This document shows, one piece after another, positions 31,007 to 34,443 of a stretch of DNA of 34,443 nt. The notes below the pieces were generated by a model, which saw only the letters and a program-made list of their open reading frames with translations, made no database searches and had not been told where the DNA came from. The stretch is from positions 28,386 through 62,828 of the forward strand of contig DYIB01000003.1 in NCBI GenBank assembly GCA_020723855.1, written 5' to 3'. A program made the translations under genes and the position numbers. Each line of letters begins with the position of its first letter. Position 1 is the stretch's first letter. Origin of the DNA: Uliginosibacterium gangwonense (GTDB taxonomy: Bacteria; Pseudomonadota; Gammaproteobacteria; Burkholderiales; Rhodocyclaceae).

Positions 31007-31882
31007 ATGAAAGTGGATCTGGCGGCCGTCGAGGAGGCCGCAAAGGAACTGTACATCCGGGCGCTGAAGGTGCTGCCGCCCGACATCAAGAGCGGCTTCG
31101 ACCGGCTGGCGGCCCAGGAAAGCGTGCCCCGGGCCCGGGACGTCCTGGCGACCATGGTGACCAACATCAAGGTGGCGGAGGATACCGACAATCTGCTGTG
31201 CCAGGACACGGGCGTGCCGATCTACAACGTCACCATCGGTGCCGGCGTCCAGGTGGAGGGGCATGCCCTCAAGGCGGCCATCCGCAGGGGCTGCGAGCGG
31301 GCAACCCGGGAGCATCCCTTGCGCTCCTCGGTAGTGCATCCGCTCACGCGCAAGAACCAGCATACCTCCTGCGGCATCCACGTGCCGGTGATCCACATCG
31401 ACTTCAGCGATGCGCCGCAGACCCTGGAAATCGAGATGGTGCCCAAGGGCAGCGGCTCGGAGAACAATTCCTTCCTCAAGATGGCCATTCCCGCCGAAGG
31501 CGTCGATGCCATCAAGACTTTCGTCATCGATTGCGTGGTAAACGCCGGCGGCAAGACCTGCCCGCCGACCATTGTCGGCGTCGGTCTGGGCGGCACCTCG
31601 GATCTGTGCGTGGCCCTGGCCAAGCGCGCCGCCACGCGCGAGTTGGGCAGCCGTTGCAGCGACCCGGAGGGGGCGAAGCTGGAGGAGGAACTGTCCGCGG
31701 CGGTCAACCGGCTGGGCGTCGGTCCCCAGGGGCTGGGCGGCGATGCCACGGCCTTCGCGGTGCACGTGGAGCTGGCCGCGACCCATATCACCATGAATCC
31801 CATTGCAGTCAACATGCAGTGCCATTCCGCCCGCCGCGCCAAGGCCACCTTCACGCCGGCGGGCCTCGTCTACGGATTCTGA
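31007..31882 (+). CDS. Class I fumarate hydratase / L(+)-tartrate dehydratase, alpha subunit
   Basis: 291 residues of the iron-sulfur hydro-lyase alpha family (TtdA/FumA N-terminal domain). The three cluster cysteines are C65 (NLLCQDTGVP), C185 (GGKTCPPTIVGVGLGG) and C272 (NMQCHSARR), expected to hold an oxygen-sensitive [4Fe-4S] cluster. The RKNQHTSCGIHVPVIH region is also conserved. It must pair with the beta subunit encoded at 31885. Candidate reactions are malate/fumarate interconversion or L-tartrate to oxaloacetate; the surrounding succinate dehydrogenase/fumarate reductase genes favour fumarase. A GGAAGAGG site precedes the ATG at 31007. Confidence 0.92.
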   Translation: MKVDLAAVEEAAKELYIRALKVLPPDIKSGFDRLAAQESVPRARDVLATMVTNIKVAEDTDNLLCQDTGVPIYNVTIGAGVQVEGHALKAAIRRGCERATREHPLRSSVVHPLTRKNQHTSCGIHVPVIHIDFSDAPQTLEIEMVPKGSGSENNSFLKMAIPAEGVDAIKTFVIDCVVNAGGKTCPPTIVGVGLGGTSDLCVALAKRAATRELGSRCSDPEGAKLEEELSAAVNRLGVGPQGLGGDATAFAVHVELAATHITMNPIAVNMQCHSARRAKATFTPAGLVYGF

Positions 31883-31884
31883 CC

Positions 31885-32499
31885 ATGGCCCACTACGAAC
31901 TCGTCACCCCCGTGAGCGAAGCGCAGATTCGGGCGCTTCGCGTCAATGACACCGTCACCCTGCAAGCGACCCTGTTCGGCATCCGCGATGCCACGCAGAT
32001 CCACATGTTCGACCGGGGCCGCAGGACCCGTTTCGATCTCAACGGCCATGCGGTCATCCACACGGCGCCCAATGTGCGCAAGGTGGAAAGGAGTGTTGAG
32101 TTCCCTGCCGGCTACGCGCCCATCTGCATCGGCACCACCACTTCGGACCGCATGGAGCGCTTCACCCGCCCCCTGATGGAGCAGTACGGCGTGCGCATGA
32201 TCGTCGGCAAGGGCGGGCTGCGCGAGGGGTCCCTGGCCGCGTTCCAGGAACTGGGCGGGGTGTATCTGGCCATCGTCGGCGGCACCGCGGCCCTGGAGAC
32301 TACCTGGATCGAGCGCATCGAGGACGTGGACCTGGACGATCTCAACCCCGAGTCCCTGTGGCAGTTCCGCATCAGGAATTTCGGCCCGCTGCTGGTGGCC
32401 ATGGACAGCCACGGAGGCAGCCTGTACCGGGAAGTGAAGCGGGATGTGGAGACCCGGCGCGCCCAGGTGCTCGCCAGCCTGGGAGTGAAAGCGGCATGA
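31885..32499 (+). CDS. Class I fumarate hydratase / L(+)-tartrate dehydratase, beta subunit
   Basis: 204 residues of the TtdB/FumA C-terminal domain family. Conserved features include VNDTVTLQATLFGIRDATQI near the N terminus, the TTTSDRMERF segment, MIVGKGGLREGS with the catalytic-region KGG, and VGGTAALETTWIERIEDVDL. It begins two bases after the alpha subunit stop and overlaps the flavoprotein start by four bases. With the 31007 product it forms the heteromeric hydro-lyase. Confidence 0.92.
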   Translation: MAHYELVTPVSEAQIRALRVNDTVTLQATLFGIRDATQIHMFDRGRRTRFDLNGHAVIHTAPNVRKVERSVEFPAGYAPICIGTTTSDRMERFTRPLMEQYGVRMIVGKGGLREGSLAAFQELGGVYLAIVGGTAALETTWIERIEDVDLDDLNPESLWQFRIRNFGPLLVAMDSHGGSLYREVKRDVETRRAQVLASLGVKAA

Positions 32500-34244
32500 A
32501 GCTCAAACGCCTCCAGACCGACGTTCTGATTCTCGGCACCGGCGGAGCGGGCCTGTTCGCGGCGCTGCACGCCCACCAGGCGGACCCGACCCTGTCCATC
32601 ACCGTGGCGGTGAAAGGGCTGCTGGGCAAATGCGGCTGCACGCGCATGGTGCAGGGCGGCTACAACGTGGCCCTGGCCCCGGGCGACTCGGTGGAGCGCC
32701 ATTTCATGGACACCATCGAAGGCAGCAAGTGGCTGGCCGACCAGGATCTGGCCTGGACGCTGGTGACCAAGGCCGTGGAGCGCATCCACGAGCTGGAAAA
32801 CGAGCTGGGCTGCTTCTTCGATCGCAACCCCGACGGCACGGTGCACCAGAAGGCCTTCGCCGGCCAGACCTTCGACCGCACGGTGCATAAGGGCGATCTG
32901 ACCGGCATCGAGATCATCAACCGGCTGGCTGAGCAGGTCTGGGCCAGGGGGATCAACCGGCTGGAAGAGCATCGGGCGGTGGAACTGATCAAGACGCCGG
33001 ACGGCGCAAGCCTCGCCGGCGTGCTGATGATCGACATGCGCACGGGCGAGTTCGTCATGGTCCAGGCCAAGGCGGTACTGCTCGCCACCGGCGGCGGCCC
33101 CACCATGTACAAGTACCACACCCCTTCGGGCGACAAGAGCTGCGACGGCCTGGCCATGGCGCTGCGGGCCGGGCTGCCGCTGCGCGACATGGAGATGATC
33201 CAGTTCCATCCGACGGGCCTGCTCGCCGGCAGCCACACGCGCATGACCGGCACCGTGCTGGAGGAAGGTCTGCGCGGCGCCGGCGGCTGGCTGCTCAACG
33301 GCGGGCGCGAGCGCTTCATGGCCAACTACGATGCGCGCGCCGAGCGCGCCACGCGGGACATCGTCTCCCGTGCCATCTACTCGGAGATCCGCGCCGGGCG
33401 CGGCACGCCCAATGGCGGCGTGTACATCCAGATGTCCCACCTGGGGCCCGACAACGTGCGCCGCCAGTTCAAGGGCATGGTGGAGCGCTGCGCCGACTGC
33501 GGCTTCGACCTGGCCGGCGGGCTGGTGGAGGTGGTACCCACGGCCCACTACATGATGGGCGGCGTCGTGTTCCGCCCGGACTGCAGCACGCCGCTCACGG
33601 GACTGTTCGCCGCCGGCGAGGATACGGGCGGGGTGCACGGCGCCAACCGCCTGGGCGGCAACGGCGTGGCCAATTCCACCGTCTTCGGCGGTATCGCCGG
33701 CGAGACCATGGCGGCCTGGGTCAAGCGCAACGACGCCTTCCGCCCGGCCGACGAGGCAGCCATCGCCCGCGCCGTGGCCGAGTGCGAGAAACCCTTCGCC
33801 CAGCCCCCCGGCGATCTGGAGGCGGTGAGGGAGGCGCTCTACGAGTGCATGTGGACCGATGTGGGCATCCTGCGCACCGCCGAGGGCCTGGAGGGCGGCC
33901 AGGCGATGCTCGCCGAACTGGACGCCCAGGTGTCGGCCATCGGTGTGGCCGACGGCGACCGCGGCTACAACCTGACCTGGCACGACTGGCTCAATCTGAA
34001 GAGCCTCATTTCCGTGAGCCGCGTCATCGCCGCAGCGGCCCTGGCCCGGGAGGATTCGCGCGGTGCCCACTTCCGCGAGGACTTCCCCCAGGCGGGCGAT
34101 CTGCACAACTCGACCTTCACCGTGGTGCGCCAGAAGGGCGAGGCGCTGGAGATCCGGCGCGAGCCGGTGCAGTTCACCCGGGTGCGACCGGGAGAGACTC
34201 TCCTGCAAGAGCCCGAGCGGCCGACGGCTCAGGCGGCGCATTGA
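32496..34244 (+). CDS. Succinate dehydrogenase/fumarate reductase flavoprotein subunit
   Basis: 582 residues of the SdhA/FrdA family. The FAD motif is DVLILGTGGAGLFAALHAHQ. Active-site elements are present: FHPTGLLAGS with the catalytic-region histidine, ATRDIVSRAIYSEI containing the proton-relay arginine, PTAHYMMGGVV with the substrate-binding histidine, and HGANRLGGNGVANSTVFGG. The loop that usually carries the histidine bound covalently to FAD (S-H-T) reads GKCGCTRMVQGGYN here, so cysteine 48 replaces it; FAD may be non-covalent. The gene is the last of the operon, separated from its B, C and D partners by the hydratase pair. Direction of catalysis (succinate oxidation or fumarate reduction) is not readable from sequence. 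Confidence 0.92.
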   Translation: MKLKRLQTDVLILGTGGAGLFAALHAHQADPTLSITVAVKGLLGKCGCTRMVQGGYNVALAPGDSVERHFMDTIEGSKWLADQDLAWTLVTKAVERIHELENELGCFFDRNPDGTVHQKAFAGQTFDRTVHKGDLTGIEIINRLAEQVWARGINRLEEHRAVELIKTPDGASLAGVLMIDMRTGEFVMVQAKAVLLATGGGPTMYKYHTPSGDKSCDGLAMALRAGLPLRDMEMIQFHPTGLLAGSHTRMTGTVLEEGLRGAGGWLLNGGRERFMANYDARAERATRDIVSRAIYSEIRAGRGTPNGGVYIQMSHLGPDNVRRQFKGMVERCADCGFDLAGGLVEVVPTAHYMMGGVVFRPDCSTPLTGLFAAGEDTGGVHGANRLGGNGVANSTVFGGIAGETMAAWVKRNDAFRPADEAAIARAVAECEKPFAQPPGDLEAVREALYECMWTDVGILRTAEGLEGGQAMLAELDAQVSAIGVADGDRGYNLTWHDWLNLKSLISVSRVIAAAALAREDSRGAHFREDFPQAGDLHNSTFTVVRQKGEALEIRREPVQFTRVRPGETLLQEPERPTAQAAH

Positions 34245-34257
34245 TTTTGTGGGGGCG

Positions 34258-34295
34258 GTGACGAGTGACAAGACCGGCGCGGTGTCACCCGTCAC
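34258..34295. repeat. Inverted repeat between convergent genes (GTGACGAGTGACA type)
   Basis: GTGACGAGTGACA (34258-34270) pairs with TGTCACCCGTCAC (34283-34295) with one mismatch and a 12-base loop. It sits just after the flavoprotein stop and just before the stop of the minus-strand exporter gene, the place for a bidirectional transcription stop, but no T run follows on either strand. Confidence 0.6.
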
Positions 34296-34300
34296 AGCTT

Positions 34301-34443
34301 CTAGGCGGCCATACCCCGCCAGACAAGACTGGCGCCGCCGATGACGAGCACCGCCCACACGGCCTGGATCACGCGCTGTGCCGGCAGGCGGCGGTGCAGG
34401 CGGCTGCCGAGGGAGAGGCCGGCGAGGGCGCAGGGCAGCAGCA
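34301..34443 (-). CDS. TauE/SafE-family membrane protein, C-terminal fragment cut by window edge
   Basis: The minus strand is open from the window edge to a TAG at 34303-34301, giving 46 residues plus a stop. The fragment contains LAGLSLGSRLHRRLPAQRVI followed by a membrane helix, AVWAVLVIGGASLVWRG. The G-S-x-L-H-R-R-L-P pattern before a last helix is typical of the C terminus of TauE/SafE (DUF81) permeases, which export sulfite, sulfoacetate or similar anions. Only the end is visible, so the assignment is moderate. It is convergent with the flavoprotein gene. Confidence 0.62.
   Translation of the reverse strand, partial: LLPCALAGLSLGSRLHRRLPAQRVIQAVWAVLVIGGASLVWRGMAA

Noticed and set aside
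31007..32499. Firm naming as ttdAB (L-tartrate dehydratase)
   Set aside because: The two-subunit family also includes class I fumarases, the sequence motifs visible do not separate them, and the operon context favours fumarase.

Overview
The window is a dense, GC-rich (roughly two thirds G+C by eye), mosaic stretch of a proteobacterial chromosome, most likely a betaproteobacterium with a respiratory, possibly sulfur-oxidising and facultatively anaerobic lifestyle. The suggestion rests on the gene families (TRAP and NMT1-type ABC importers, an SQR-type flavoprotein, a BKACE, a class I two-part fumarase/tartrate dehydratase) and on a candidate small RNA resembling one I recall as betaproteobacterial. 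I see no rRNA, tRNA, CRISPR, phage or insertion sequence. Both ends cut genes: an anion permease on the left (minus) and a TauE/SafE exporter on the right (minus).

Layout. (1) 1-4710: a truncated ArsB/SLC13-type permease and a UspA stress protein (minus), then an NhaD/ArsB-superfamily permease with its own terminator and a KefB-type cation/proton antiporter (plus). (2) 4936-9722: a TRAP importer (Tat-exported DctP, DctQ, an unusually long DctM) followed six bases later by a D-2-hydroxyacid dehydrogenase, which suggests uptake and reduction/oxidation of small hydroxy or keto acids. (3) 9813-11683: an MFS transporter with a puzzling start codon, a long imperfect hairpin repeat, and a small CbiX-type chelatase. 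(4) 11797-17735: a sulfur-linked module. A promoter with overlapping dyads appears to start transcription at the first codon of a frameshifted periplasmic adaptor; then follow a sulfide:quinone oxidoreductase with all three canonical cysteines, a complete RND pump and a DUF2892 membrane protein, closed by a strong terminator.

(5) 17762-28270: a GntR/UTRA regulator (minus) faces a long plus-strand operon: NMT1-type ABC importer (permease, ATPase, binding protein), a small gamma-glutamyltransferase-like Ntn hydrolase, an SDR, a three-piece biotin carboxylase system (HMGL-type carboxyltransferase, AccB-like carrier, biotin carboxylase) and a BKACE beta-keto acid cleavage enzyme. This looks like a complete uptake-and-degradation pathway whose substrate I cannot name. 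(6) 28361-28466 (minus): a candidate short RNA with its own promoter, an anti-Shine-Dalgarno-like pyrimidine stretch and a terminator. (7) 28535-34244: a LysR regulator (minus) facing an operon encoding a succinate dehydrogenase/fumarate reductase whose B, C and D subunit genes are separated from the A gene by the two subunits of a class I fumarase/L-tartrate dehydratase. Its flavoprotein has cysteine where the covalent FAD histidine normally sits.

Taken together, regions 5 and 7 could connect: the carboxylase may make oxaloacetate from pyruvate, and the hydratase plus fumarate reductase would then run the malate-fumarate-succinate steps. That link is inference; each piece could also serve a separate pathway.
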